Assembly (NCBI GenBank): GCA_004295565.1
Contig: AP019416.1
Coordinates: forward strand, 3,720,001-3,784,000
DNA: 64,000 bases
From: Vreelandella olivaria
GTDB taxonomy: Bacteria > Pseudomonadota > Gammaproteobacteria > Pseudomonadales > Halomonadaceae
Direction: 5' to 3'
Part shown: piece by piece, positions 56,026 through 64,000 of the stretch
Layout: each line of letters begins with the position of its first letter
How positions within the stretch are numbered: the first letter of the stretch is position 1
Program-made: the position numbers and the translations under genes
Notes under the pieces: generated by a model
The model's database searches: none
Told to the model about the DNA's origin: nothing
The model's input: only the letters and a program-made list of their open reading frames with translations

Positions 56026-57306
56026 ATGCGGATTTGGGCCCTTGCCTGGCCAATCATTCTCTCCAATATCACCGTCCCGTTACTTGGTTTGGTTGACACT
56101 GCTGTGGTCGGGCATTTGCCCGACTCCCTTGCAGGCGTTACCCTGGGCGCTACGCTGTTTAGCTTTCTTTATTGGGGTTTTGGCTTCTTGCGCATGGGCA
56201 CCACCGGGCTGGTCGCCCAAGCCATGGGGCGCGAGCGGCACTGATGTACGCAACCTGCTGGGGCAGTCACTGATCATCGCGCTGGTGATTGGCAGCCTGC
56301 TGATTGTGTTTGCCTCGCCGCTGATTACGCTGGGTTTGTGGCTATTGGATGGCAGCGAGGTGGCCACCCATTTAGCCCGGGAGTACGCCCATATCCGCCT
56401 CTGGTCGGCACCAGCGGTGCTCGCCAACTACGCCATATTGGGCTGGTTTTTAGGCCAGCAGAACTCCCGGGTCACATTGATGATTCTACTGCTTACCAAC
56501 AGCGTCAATATCGTGCTGGATTTATGGTTTGTGGTCGGGCTAGGCATGACCAGTAACGGCGTGGCCTGGGCCAGCGTCATCGCGGACTACAGCGCGCTGG
56601 CGTTCGGAAGTTATTTGGTGCTCCGCCAGCTAACCCGACTAGAGGGCCATTTTTGCGCGAGCGCCTGCTGGCACTCACGGCTTACACAGCCCTGTTTAAC
56701 GTGAATGCCAATCTGTTTGTGCGCACCCTCGGCCTGCTGTTTGCCATGGCGTTCTTTACCGCTCAAGGCGCGCGTCAGGGGGATACCGTACTTGCTGCCA
56801 ACGCTGTGCTGCTGCAATTTATCATGCTCACCAGTTACGCCCTGGACGGCTTTGCTCACGCTGCCGAGTCACTGATTGGGCGCGCCTATGGGCGCCAAGA
56901 TTGGCGCGATTTTGCCGCCACTGTGCGCGCCGCCGCACGTTTTTCGTTCTGGACTGCCGGTGCTGCGGCCCTGCTGTTCGCGTTAGGCGGCAATGCGCTG
57001 ATTGCACTGCTCACCGGCCTTGAAGAGGTGCGCACGACCGCGGCACACTATTTGCCATGGATGGTCGTGATGCCGCTGATTGCGGTATGGAGCTACCTGC
57101 TTGACGGGGTATTTATCGGTACCACCGCCGTGCGCGAAATGCGCAACAGTATTTTTATTGGCCTAGCCGCCTACCTGCCCGCCTGGTGGTTTAGCCAGGG
57201 GCTGGGCAATCATGGGCTCTGGCTGGCGTTTACGCTGTTTACGCTGGTTCGCTCAGCTGTCCTGATTCATTACTATCGCCGTTATCGACTGGCCCGTTGG
57301 CGTTAA
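56026..57306 (+). CDS. MATE-family efflux transporter, DinF-like (two frameshifts)
   Basis: Twelve-helix multidrug/Na+ antiporter: ALAWPIILSNITVPLLGLVD, TAVVGHLPDSLAGVTLGATL and GFLRMGTTGLVAQAMGRE, then LIIALVIGSLLIVFASPLIT. A second half follows a break near 56655 with LAANAVLLQFIMLTSYALDG, which also reads GFAHAAESLIGRAYG. The DGFAHAAESLIGRAYG block matches the DinF branch. The first break is near 56240. Starts 5 bp after the ferredoxin. Substrate unknown. Confidence 0.9.
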
Positions 57307-57469
57307 AACCGTTACGCCTGACCCTAACTGCGCTAACGTAAGCTTTAACGGGTAGCTTCAACGTGAAAATTTCTGAACTCACCCGTATATTAGCTGTGTC
57401 GTTGCACTTGCTATGCACTTCCAAGACCTTGCTTAGCCACTTCCTAATAATGAATAAAGAGAGCATCCC

Positions 57470-58776
57470 ATGCTTAAAATGATCTCAAAACCGGCGGTCA
57501 AGCTGGTGGAGCGCTATCTCCCCGACCCGTATATTTTCGTTCTGCTGCTGACGTTAATTGCCTCGGTCGCTGCCATCGCCATTGAGCGCCAAACACCGCT
57601 GGCGGTGCTGCGCTTCTGGGGCGATGGGTTCTGGGGCTTGCTGACGTTCTCGATGCAGATGCTGCTGGTACTGGTCACCGGCTTTATGCTGGCAAGCTCA
57701 CCGCCGGTTAAACGCATTCTGCAAAAAATCGCCGGTACCGCTAAATCGCCTGGCGGCGCAATTATCCTGGTGACGCTGGTCTCATTGGCAGCCAGTTGGA
57801 TCAATTGGGGGTTTGGCCTTGTGGTCGGCGCGCTATTTGCCAAAGAGCTGGCCAGACTGATTCGCGTTGACTACCGCCTATTAGTGGCCAGTGCTTACTC
57901 CGGCTTTGTGGTGTGGCACGGCGGCTTGGCAGGCTCGATACCGCTCACCATCGCGACCGAGGGCATTTCTCCGCCGACCAGATTGGCGTGATTGGCACCG
58001 GCTCTACGATTTTCGCCTTCTTCAACCTCGCCATTGTGGTCTGCCTGTTTATCGCTATCCCGTTGGTAAACCGCATGATGCTGCCGGATGAGAAGGATAG
58101 CGTCTACGTTGACCCCAACGTGCTAAATGATGAGCCTGAACCGGTTGGTCGCATTACTCGCCCCGCGGAGCGCCTGGAAAACAGTTTCACCCTCGCCTTA
58201 CTGGTCGGCGTGCCGGGGCTGCTGTTCTTGCTTGATCACTTTCTGCTACGGGGTGGCGGCTTAAACCTTAACGTCGTTAACTTTATGTTCCTGTTCCTGG
58301 CCATTGTGCTGCACCGTACGCCGCGTAATCTGCTCAATAGCCTGCACGAAGCGATTAAAGGCGGTGCGGGGATTGTCATCCACCCCCTTTACGCGGGCAT
58401 CATGGCGATCATGGTGCAGTCGGGGCTCGCAGAGAGCATGTCTGAGTGGCTGGTCTCCTTTGCCACCGCCACGACACTGCCCTTCTGGTCGTTCATCAGC
58501 GCCGGGATTGTCAACCTGTTCGTGCCCTCCGGCGGCGGCCAGTGGGCGGTTCAGGCACCGGTCATGCTGCCTGCTGCAGAGGCGCTAGGCGCCGACATTT
58601 CACGCGTCGCCATGGCGGTGGCCTGGGGCGATGCATGGACTAACCTGCTACAGCCCTTCTGGGCACTCCCGGTGCTCGCCATTGCGGGCCTCAAGGCGAA
58701 AGATATTATGGGCTTCTGCCTGATTCAGCTTTTCATCACCGGCGTTATTATTTCCGTCGGTCTGGTCTGGTTTTAA
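57470..58776 (+). CDS. atoE: Short-chain fatty acid transporter, AtoE family (one frameshift)
   Basis: Permease family that imports short-chain fatty acids. MLKMISKPAVKLVERYLPDP, then YIFVLLLTLIASVAA; YLPDPYIFVLLLTL is the family mark. Later blocks: VTLVSLAASWINWGFGLVVG, VNLFVPSGGGQWAVQAPVML and AWGDAWTNLLQPFWALPVLA. Break near 57970, where HFSADQIGVIGTGSTIFAFF resumes in another frame. About 435 residues and roughly ten helices. No neighbouring atoDAB genes. 57307-57469 shows only a promoter-like gap. Confidence 0.88.
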
Positions 58777-58831
58777 AACAAGGCCATCACAGATGGAAAT
58801 AGCAACTCTTTCAAATATCCAATGACGGATG

Positions 58832-58925
58832 CGAGGGCAGGTTGGAGCGAGGGTCTTTCGGCCAGGGATGGCGAAAGTAGCGCCCATGGAAGGGTTCACA
58901 GCGCCCTCGCGCAAACCTGCCCTCG
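58832..58925. repeat. Interspersed palindromic repeat, copy B
   Basis: The 94-bp element is bounded by a perfect 12-bp inverted repeat, CGAGGGCAGGTT and AACCTGCCCTCG, with AGCGAGGGTC next to the left arm and AAAGTAGCGCCCA...GGGTT-ACAGCGCCCTCG on the right, as in copy A at 17439-17591. It lies in the gap between atoE and the thioesterase gene and contains no ORF. It lacks about 55 bp present in the middle of copy A. Confidence 0.85.
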
Positions 58926-58978
58926 ATATCGAGATGTGCAGATCGCCAACTGAGATACAATGACAGCAGGAGCACCGT

Positions 58979-59514
58979 ATGACAGACGCCGAAATCAGCG
59001 CGAACGCTGCCCTGCCTGGGCAGCATGAACTCTCCATGACCGTTTTGATGACGCCCGATATGGCGAATTTCAGCGGCAAAGTCCATGGTGGCGCGATTCT
59101 TAAAAAACTCGATGAAGTCGCTTTTGCCTGCGCCAGCCGCTACTCAGGCCACTATGTGGTGACCCTGTCGGTGGATCAGGTGCTGTTCAAGCAGCCGATC
59201 CACGTCGGCGAGCTGGTGACCTTTTAGCCAGCGTCAATCACGTTGGGCGCTCTTCAATGGAGGTGGGCATTAAGGTCGTGGCTGAGGATATTCGTAATAA
59301 GTTGATCCGTCATACCAACAGTTGCTACCTCACCATGGTTGCGGTGGACGCTGACGGTAAACCCGCCAGCGTACCGCCGCTCAGCTTGGCAACGCCCTTA
59401 CAGCAGCTACGCTTTGAAAAGGCGGCTTTACGCAAGAAGTTACGCAAACAGGCCGAGAAAGAAGAGCTGTTTACCCAGCATCAGTACCCGCCTAATACCC
59501 AGTCAAAAATATAG
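58979..59514 (+). CDS. YciA-like hotdog acyl-CoA thioesterase (one frameshift)
   Basis: Single-hotdog thioesterase: TVLMTPDMANFSGKVHGGAI with the catalytic Asn/Asp region, LKKLDEVAFACASRYSGHYV and VTLSVDQVLFKQPIHVGELV. After a break near 59225 the other half reads LLASVNHVGRSSMEVGIKVV, matching the family order. The charged C-terminal tail (RKKLRKQAEKEELFTQHQ) extends it to about 179 residues. Substrate length preference unknown. Monocistronic. Confidence 0.88.
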
Positions 59515-59552
59515 CCCTCGACATAAAACCCATCCAACGACAAGGAGTTCGT

Positions 59553-60556
59553 ATGCCCGCCAGGGATCGCTATCCGCACCTGCCTAAAGCGGTTGAATAC
59601 GCCCATATTGGTTGGGATTTTTTCATTCTGACGCTGGTGGTCATCAACCTTGCGCTGCTGTTGTTTGATTCGCTGTTTCTACTTGGCCCTATTAACCAGG
59701 GCATTGCCAACCTGGCCCCCGGTTTTCACACTTTCTATGATGAGGTGATTCATAGCCGTTTCATTACCATCGACCTGGTATTTGTCAGCTTTTTTGTCGC
59801 CGATGTTTTGCTGGGCTGGTCAATCGCCATTGCCGAGCGGCGCTATCACCGCTGGTTCTTTACCCTTTCGTGCACTGGTATGACGTGCTGGGCTGCATTC
59901 CTCTGTCGGGCTTCCGCCTGCTGCGTATTTTACGCGTCGTATCGCTGCTCCACCGCCTCCACCGCCTGGGTCTTATTGATGTTACCCGCTGGGATATCTA
60001 TCAATTTATGGCCAAGTATTACGATATTTTGCTTGAGGAGCTCTCTGACCGCATAGCCCTGCGGCTACTGGGCAATGTGCAGCAGCAGATACGCGCCAGC
60101 GATTCTCTCACCGAGCGCGTTATTGAGCGCGTGATCATGCCGCGCAAAGCGCAGCTGATTCATGAGATCGCTCAGCGGCTGGAGAGCACTATCGGCAAAG
60201 CCTACCAGCACAACCGCCAATCCATTATGGCGGCGATCAGCGAGTTGGTGAGCCGCACGCTACGTGAAAGCCCCGAAATTCAGCGCCTGAACCGGCTACC
60301 CATGGGGCAGCAGGCCACCAGTGCGATGGAAGCCTCGCTCAGTGGTGTTGCTCAGCGGTTAGTCGATGAACTGCTGCTCGGCATTCATTCGGATGAGTTT
60401 AGGCAACTGGTGGAGCGCACCGCCGACAGCGGTTTCGACAGCTGGCTGAAGGTGGACGAAGGCAGCAACCGGGTCACCGAACAAGTGCTCTACGACATCC
60501 TCGAAATGCTCAAAGATCAGGTGCGCCACCAGGGTTGGAAAGACCGCTATGAGTAA
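59553..60556 (+). CDS. Pore-less voltage-sensor-like membrane protein with helical C-terminal domain (one frameshift)
   Basis: Four membrane segments resemble a voltage-sensor domain: S1 FILTLVVINLALLLFDSLF, S2 IDLVFVSFFVADVLLGWSIA, S3 after a break near 59868 with WYDVLGCIPLSG, and S4 FRLLRILRVVSLLHRLHRLG with Arg at three-residue steps. No pore helix or selectivity-filter GYG/GFG appears; instead about 190 residues of charged alpha-helical sequence follow (QQQIRASDSLTERVIERVIM). Homologues, from memory, are called 'ion transporter' without experimental support. The break sits between S2 and S3. Confidence 0.72.
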
Positions 60557-60557
60557 T

Positions 60558-61951
60558 TCACAACGTCGCGGGGGCTAAAGGCCGCTCAGTTAGACAGGCG
60601 GCAACGATACTCAACGCTTGAACGAGTTCGCTGCGATCCGCCGCAGCCCCTATACAGAGGCGGATGGCTTGGGGCGCTGGCGTGCTGCCCACACAAAAGG
60701 GCTCTGCGCTGCTTACCTTAACGCCCCGCTGTAGTAGCCGATCACACAGTTCCCCGGCCCGGCTTCCCTCAGGCAGCGTCAACCAAACATTACTGCTGTG
60801 GGATCGCCCGCTGAGGGTAAACCCTTGCAGCCATTCGGCAGCCAGCCGTTGACGCTCCACCAGCTCCTGGGTCTGCCAGGTAAGTAGCTTTTCAGCCGCA
60901 GCCTGGCTAACCCAGTGGCAGACCACGTCGACCATTAGCGGCGGCACCATCCAACTCTGGGCGCGTAGGCCTGTCGCTAGCCGCTCGTGTAGCTTTTTGG
61001 CGCGCGCAGCACGCCTATCCGCAACCCGCCCGCGAGTACTTTAGCGGTACTAAATACAAACAACGTGCGTTCCGGCGCAAGTTTATAAAGCGGCGTGCCA
61101 CGCTGCTCAGCGGGCAGATACTGCACGCCATCTTCAATCAGCCAGATATCGTAGCGTCTCGCCAGCGCCACCAACCGTTCGCGTCGTGATTCACTTAAAC
61201 ATGCACCGGTGGGGTTGTTCTGCTCCGGGGTCAGGTATATGGCCCGAGGCGGCTGCCGGGCACACTGCGCCTCAAGCAGATCCATACGCATCCCTTCACC
61301 GTCTTGACCAATCCCCACCAGCTTTAAATGGCCCTGCTGCGCTGCGCTAATGGCACCTGGATAGGTCAAGGCATCGGCGGCCAGCAGATCGCCTGGCCGA
61401 AGCAAGGTGCTGAGCGCCAGACTAATGCCGTGCTGGCCACCCTGGGTAATGAGCAGTTCATCGGCCATTAGTGGCATACCTAGGGTATTTAACCAGCGAG
61501 CGAGGACTTCACGATGCTCATGGCGCCCCTGGGCCCCTTGGTAGGTAACGCCACGTGCCAATGCTGCCCCGGATTGGCTTAAAGCATGCAGCGCTTCGCT
61601 CAATAGCGACTGTCGCAGCGGATTAGGAGGCGGCAGGCTAAGGCTTAAATCGATCACACCGGCCGTTTCGTCAGCGGGGAATGTCAGGCTAACAGCACTG
61701 TTTTGGGTTTGGCTCTTTACGTAGGTGCCGCTACCCACTCGTGCCGACACCCAGCCATTACGCTCCGCCTCAGCGTACCCCCGGGTAACCGTGCCAATGG
61801 TCACACCCAATGCATCTGCCAAGCGGCGCTGGGGCGGCAAACGCTCCCCAGGCCGAAGCTCACCTGCCTGGATAGCGGCTTCAATGGCACTGGCAATAGC
61901 GCGGTAACGTGAACCAGAAAACTCAGCTAGCGAAGGCACCCACATTGTCAT
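60558..61951 (-). CDS. MocR-type GntR/aminotransferase-like transcription regulator (one frameshift)
   Basis: Fusion of a GntR winged helix-turn-helix (AIQAGELRPGERLPPQRRLA, DALGVTIGTVTRGYAEAERN) to a type-I aminotransferase-like domain: ITQGGQHGISLALSTLLRPG, YLTPEQNNPTGACLSESRRE, and the PLP Lys in FVFSTAKVLAGGLRIGVLRA. Break near 61010 splits off the C-terminal quarter (QSWMVPPLMVDVVCHWVSQA). Divergent from a LysE exporter with a palindrome between, so it probably regulates that exporter in response to an amino acid or PLP. PdxR-like function cannot be excluded. Confidence 0.9.
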
Positions 61952-62030
61952 GGTGACAATAAAACCTTTGACGTCAATTTAAACCCCATTATGCTAACAA
62001 TACATCCTTCAAAGCAATCTTTTGCCTTTA

Positions 62031-62046
62031 ATTGTATGGATACAAT
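62031..62046. promoter_or_regulatory. Perfect 16-bp palindrome, candidate MocR operator
   Basis: ATTGTATGGATACAAT is a perfect inverted repeat with 7-bp arms (ATTGTAT/ATACAAT) and a GG centre. It ends 3 bp before the lysE ATG and 80 bp from the MocR start. A single half-like site, ACAATACA, lies at about 61997-62004. The location suggests control of lysE. Confidence 0.6.
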
Positions 62047-62049
62047 AAA

Positions 62050-62654
62050 ATGAACAGTGAATGGTTAATCCTTGGTCCGGCCGCGCTCTATATGATGTCG
62101 ATGACCCTTACGCCGGGGCCGAACAACGTTATGCTCACCGCTTCCGGCGCTAACTTCGGTTTTAAGCGCACACTGCCGCACATGTGGGGAATTTTAGGTG
62201 GCTGCTTTTTGCTGTTTGCGGGCATAGCGCTGGGCTTGGGGTGCTGTTTGAACGCTACCCGGCGATTCAAACCGCACTACGCTGGGTCGGCAGCGCCTAT
62301 TTGCTCTACTTGGCATGGAAAATCGCCAGCGCCCCGCCACCCAATCTTAAGGCGCAGACCCATAGCATCCCCTTTACCTTTTGGCAGGCAGCGGCGTTTC
62401 AGTTCGCCAATCCAAAAGCGTGGGTGATGGGGCTGGCGTTGATGGCAGGTTTTCTACCCGAAAGCGGCCAACCGGTATTTAATGCGCTGCTACTGGCTGG
62501 TTTTGCAGAAGTGGTAGCCCTGCCCTGCATTGCCTTATGGGCAGCCTTTGGCACGGCCATTGGGCAGTGGATCAAAAGCGACGGCGCATGGCGGGCGTTC
62601 AATATTACTATGGGCGTGTTGACCGCCGCCTGCGTCGTGCTGATTTTGGGATGA
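62050..62654 (+). CDS. LysE/RhtB-family amino-acid exporter (one frameshift)
   Basis: Six-helix exporter with the family N-terminal LGPAALYMMSMTLTPGPNNV, MLTASGANFGFKRTLPHMWG and ILGGCFLLFAGIALGLG. After a break near 62242 it continues FERYPAIQTALRWVGSAYLL, YLAWKIASA and PFTFWQAAAFQFANPKAWVM. The repaired protein has about 201 residues, as usual for the family. Substrate unknown. The start ATG lies just after the palindrome that probably controls it. Confidence 0.9.
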
Positions 62655-62671
62655 TAAAACGTCAACAGGCC

Positions 62672-63043
62672 CTAGCCGCAGCGCAGATCTTCAACCATAT
62701 CCTGATCGTCAAGATGCACATTTAAGCGGTTCGGGCGGTGATCCATGGTGGCCATATCACCAGGGCGAAGTACGCGCACTTGTCGCGCGCCGCTGTCGCT
62801 TTGTAACTGCGCAACGTGCGCCTCATCGAAGGGCTCACCGATAGCCGATTGGATAGCGTCTAGATCACAGCTGGCGGCTTGCTCATCACTAGCGCCACTC
62901 GACCCCACCGTTGGCGGCGGTGGCGCAGCGTCTACGTCATCGTTGGCAGGAGAAATTGGCATTTGCGAGTTAACACAGGCCGTTAACAACAGCGCACAGG
63001 CGCTCACAGCGGCAAACTTGACCAAAGAAGTACAGGGTTTCAT
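62672..63043 (-). CDS. Lipoprotein with I78 peptidase-inhibitor domain
   Basis: Signal peptide with lipobox: FAAVSACALLLTAC, acylated Cys in LTAC. A Pro/Asp/Ser linker is followed by IGEPFDEAHVAQLQSDSGAR and VRVLRPGDMATMDHRPNRLN, then a closing VEDLRCG, which matches the Inhibitor_I78 family of small serine-protease inhibitors. Start ATG 63043 (MKPCTSLVKFAAV) with TGGAG upstream; the longer reading to 63091 adds unrelated sequence. Likely periplasmic, protecting the envelope from proteases. Confidence 0.82.
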   Translation of the reverse strand: MKPCTSLVKFAAVSACALLLTACVNSQMPISPANDDVDAAPPPPTVGSSGASDEQAASCDLDAIQSAIGEPFDEAHVAQLQSDSGARQVRVLRPGDMATMDHRPNRLNVHLDDQDMVEDLRCG

Positions 63044-63087
63044 CCTTGAATCTCCAAAAGGTAGGTTATAAGAGTACTCTTTAAAAC

Positions 63088-63117
63088 CCACGGGCCAGGC
63101 GCTAGCCTGGCCCGTGG
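63088..63117 (-). terminator. Terminator after the entericidin-like gene
   Basis: CCACGGGCCAGGC pairs perfectly with GCCTGGCCCGTGG around a four-base loop and on the minus strand is followed by GTTTTAAAG. It separates the entericidin-like gene from the I78 lipoprotein. Confidence 0.8.
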
Positions 63118-63149
63118 ATATTGCTACATTAAAACGCAGTCTTGCCTAT

Positions 63150-63281
63150 TTATTCAGCTGCATCTTGAACGGCTTTACCGCCCTCTTGCACATCCTGGCC
63201 AGCGCCAGCGATGGTATTGCAACCAGTTAGAACACCCGCCGTCATCAGCAGCATAAAGCTCATGGCCAATAATTTTTTCAT
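63150..63281 (-). CDS. Entericidin-like small lipoprotein
   Basis: A 43-residue ORF: MKKLLAMSFMLLMTAGVLTG, then CNTIAGAGQDVQEGGKAVQD and AAE. The lipobox VLTGC gives a mature peptide of 24 residues with CNTIAGAGQDVQ, which is the entericidin A/B pattern. Entericidins are stress-linked envelope peptides. A GGAG site is 8 bp upstream (TTAAGGAGAACGG). It is too short for standard ORF calling. Confidence 0.85.
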   Translation of the reverse strand: MKKLLAMSFMLLMTAGVLTGCNTIAGAGQDVQEGGKAVQDAAE

Positions 63282-63455
63282 TTTCCGTTCTCCTTAACGA
63301 GTCATTCAACATCGGGAAACTCCACTGGCAAGGTAATTTGCCACTTGGGAGTTTTTTCAGGGTAACAGCGTTTTGGCAATTGCGCTCACTTTCCCTACTT
63401 CACTTCGCGGCGACTATACTAGCCATTACCAAAACCACTGCCTGGAGCCTAGCAT

Positions 63456-63874
63456 TTGATCAATTTCGAGCTAGATGAACGTCTTGCCGCCGACACCTTT
63501 CCCATCGCAGACTTACCGCTAAGCCGCGCGCTGCTAATGAATGACGCGCGCTACCCTTGGGTGATTCTGGTGCCGCGCCACGCTTCTATTAGCGAAGTAT
63601 TCGAGCTTTCTGCCGACGACCAGCAGCAGCTATGGCGTGAAGCCACTCAGCTAGGCGACGCAATGAAAACAGCCCTGGGGGAGACAAAGTCAATATTGCT
63701 TCGCTAGGCAATGTGGTTAGCCAGCTGCATGTGCATGTGGTGCTTAGACACCACGGCGATGCCACCTGGCCTGCCCCGGTATGGGGCAATGGCTCACCCG
63801 AACCCTACGATCTGGATGGCCAGGCGCAGTTACGGGATCAACTGCTGGCACTTATTCATGGCCTCAATGTATAG
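63456..63874 (+). CDS. HIT-family nucleotide-binding protein (one frameshift)
   Basis: HIT-family protein: [20 protein letters not shown], the middle [20 protein letters not shown], and after a break near 63680 the His motif [13 protein letters not shown] followed by [14 protein letters not shown]. The third His of the canonical HxHxH triad pattern reads HVHVVLRHH. Unlike the Hint branch this group (FHIT-like, about 138 residues) is uncharacterised. TTG start at 63456 after CTGGAG. Confidence 0.85.
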
Positions 63875-63889
63875 CCTACCGCTACCCCG

Positions 63890-64000
63890 TTAATGGGTGA
63901 CCTTGCCGAGCAGGCGGCTCGTTGAGCAGGGGCCCACTGGCAGGCTGGGTAACCCCGCAATGCTAAGGGAGGTGCCCAACACCACGATCAACGCACCGCC
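63890..64000 (-). CDS. Partial ORF, C-terminus at the window edge
   Basis: The minus strand is open from the edge to a TAA at 63890. The first part reads GGALIVVLGTSLSIAGLPSL, which looks like the end of a membrane helix, and the tail differs by frame: one frame gives a stop at 63890, another an ending PLLNEPPARQGHPLTG. I cannot name a family from so few residues. Confidence 0.3.
   Translation of the reverse strand, partial: GGALIVVLGTSLSIAGLPSLPVGPCSTSRLLGKVTH

Overview
The window reads as a chromosomal segment of a moderately halophilic gammaproteobacterium, most likely Halomonadaceae (Halomonas or a close relative). This rests on overall protein similarity to pseudomonad/oceanospirillalean orthologues, on the order ubiE-ubiJ-ubiB-hisE-tatABC, on a FabY-type ketoacyl synthase next to coaD, on the metE/metR divergent pair and on a BCCT-type osmolyte transporter. 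No plasmid, phage, insertion sequence or CRISPR signature was seen. Identification comes from recognising protein motifs by eye; no database was searched.

The assembly has a striking quality problem. By hand count about 80 single-base frameshifts interrupt about 40 of the roughly 60 genes, including genes that cannot normally be lost (argS, priA, purL, hemB, tatC). Most are repaired by restoring one base in a short homopolymer. I therefore annotate each broken gene as one CDS over its full span and give approximate break positions. Genes that read intact include scpB, rpmE, hslV, hslU, hisE, tatA, tatB, the response regulator, the SMR efflux gene and coaD.

Layout: 1-10010 is mostly minus strand: nadA (cut by the edge), two identical tRNA-Lys genes with promoter and terminator, rluB-scpB-scpA (chromosome segregation and rRNA modification), the helicase gene radD, a small zinc-ribbon ORF on plus, and purL. 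10194-14405 carries mltF, tadA, tesB and maeB. 14664-20137 has rpmE divergent from priA, an interspersed palindromic repeat, argS and a SPOR-domain gene. 20296-28082 is a long co-directional block: hslVU protease, a DUF971 gene, ubiquinone genes ubiE-ubiJ-ubiB, hisE and the Tat export operon. 28166-38083 holds elbB, hemB, ppk, metE/metR with candidate MetR operators, and an RstAB-like two-component system.

38313-47140 is the more accessory part: a 46-residue ORF, small membrane and protease genes, an MFS permease, an operon of two paralogous periplasmic binding proteins with a membrane diguanylate cyclase, a BCCT transporter and an AEC permease. 47208-53109 carries glnE, dgkA, a PBP4-type peptidase, an SMR pump and a TrmB-like methyltransferase, all minus. 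53304-58776 runs fabY-coaD-ferredoxin-MATE-AtoE. 58832-64000 has a second copy of the palindromic repeat, a hotdog thioesterase, a pore-less voltage-sensor-like membrane protein, a MocR regulator divergent from a LysE exporter with a perfect palindrome between them, an I78 inhibitor lipoprotein, an entericidin-like peptide and a HIT protein.

The candidates most worth experimental follow-up are the binding-protein/diguanylate-cyclase operon (40903-43723) and the voltage-sensor-like protein (59553-60556).
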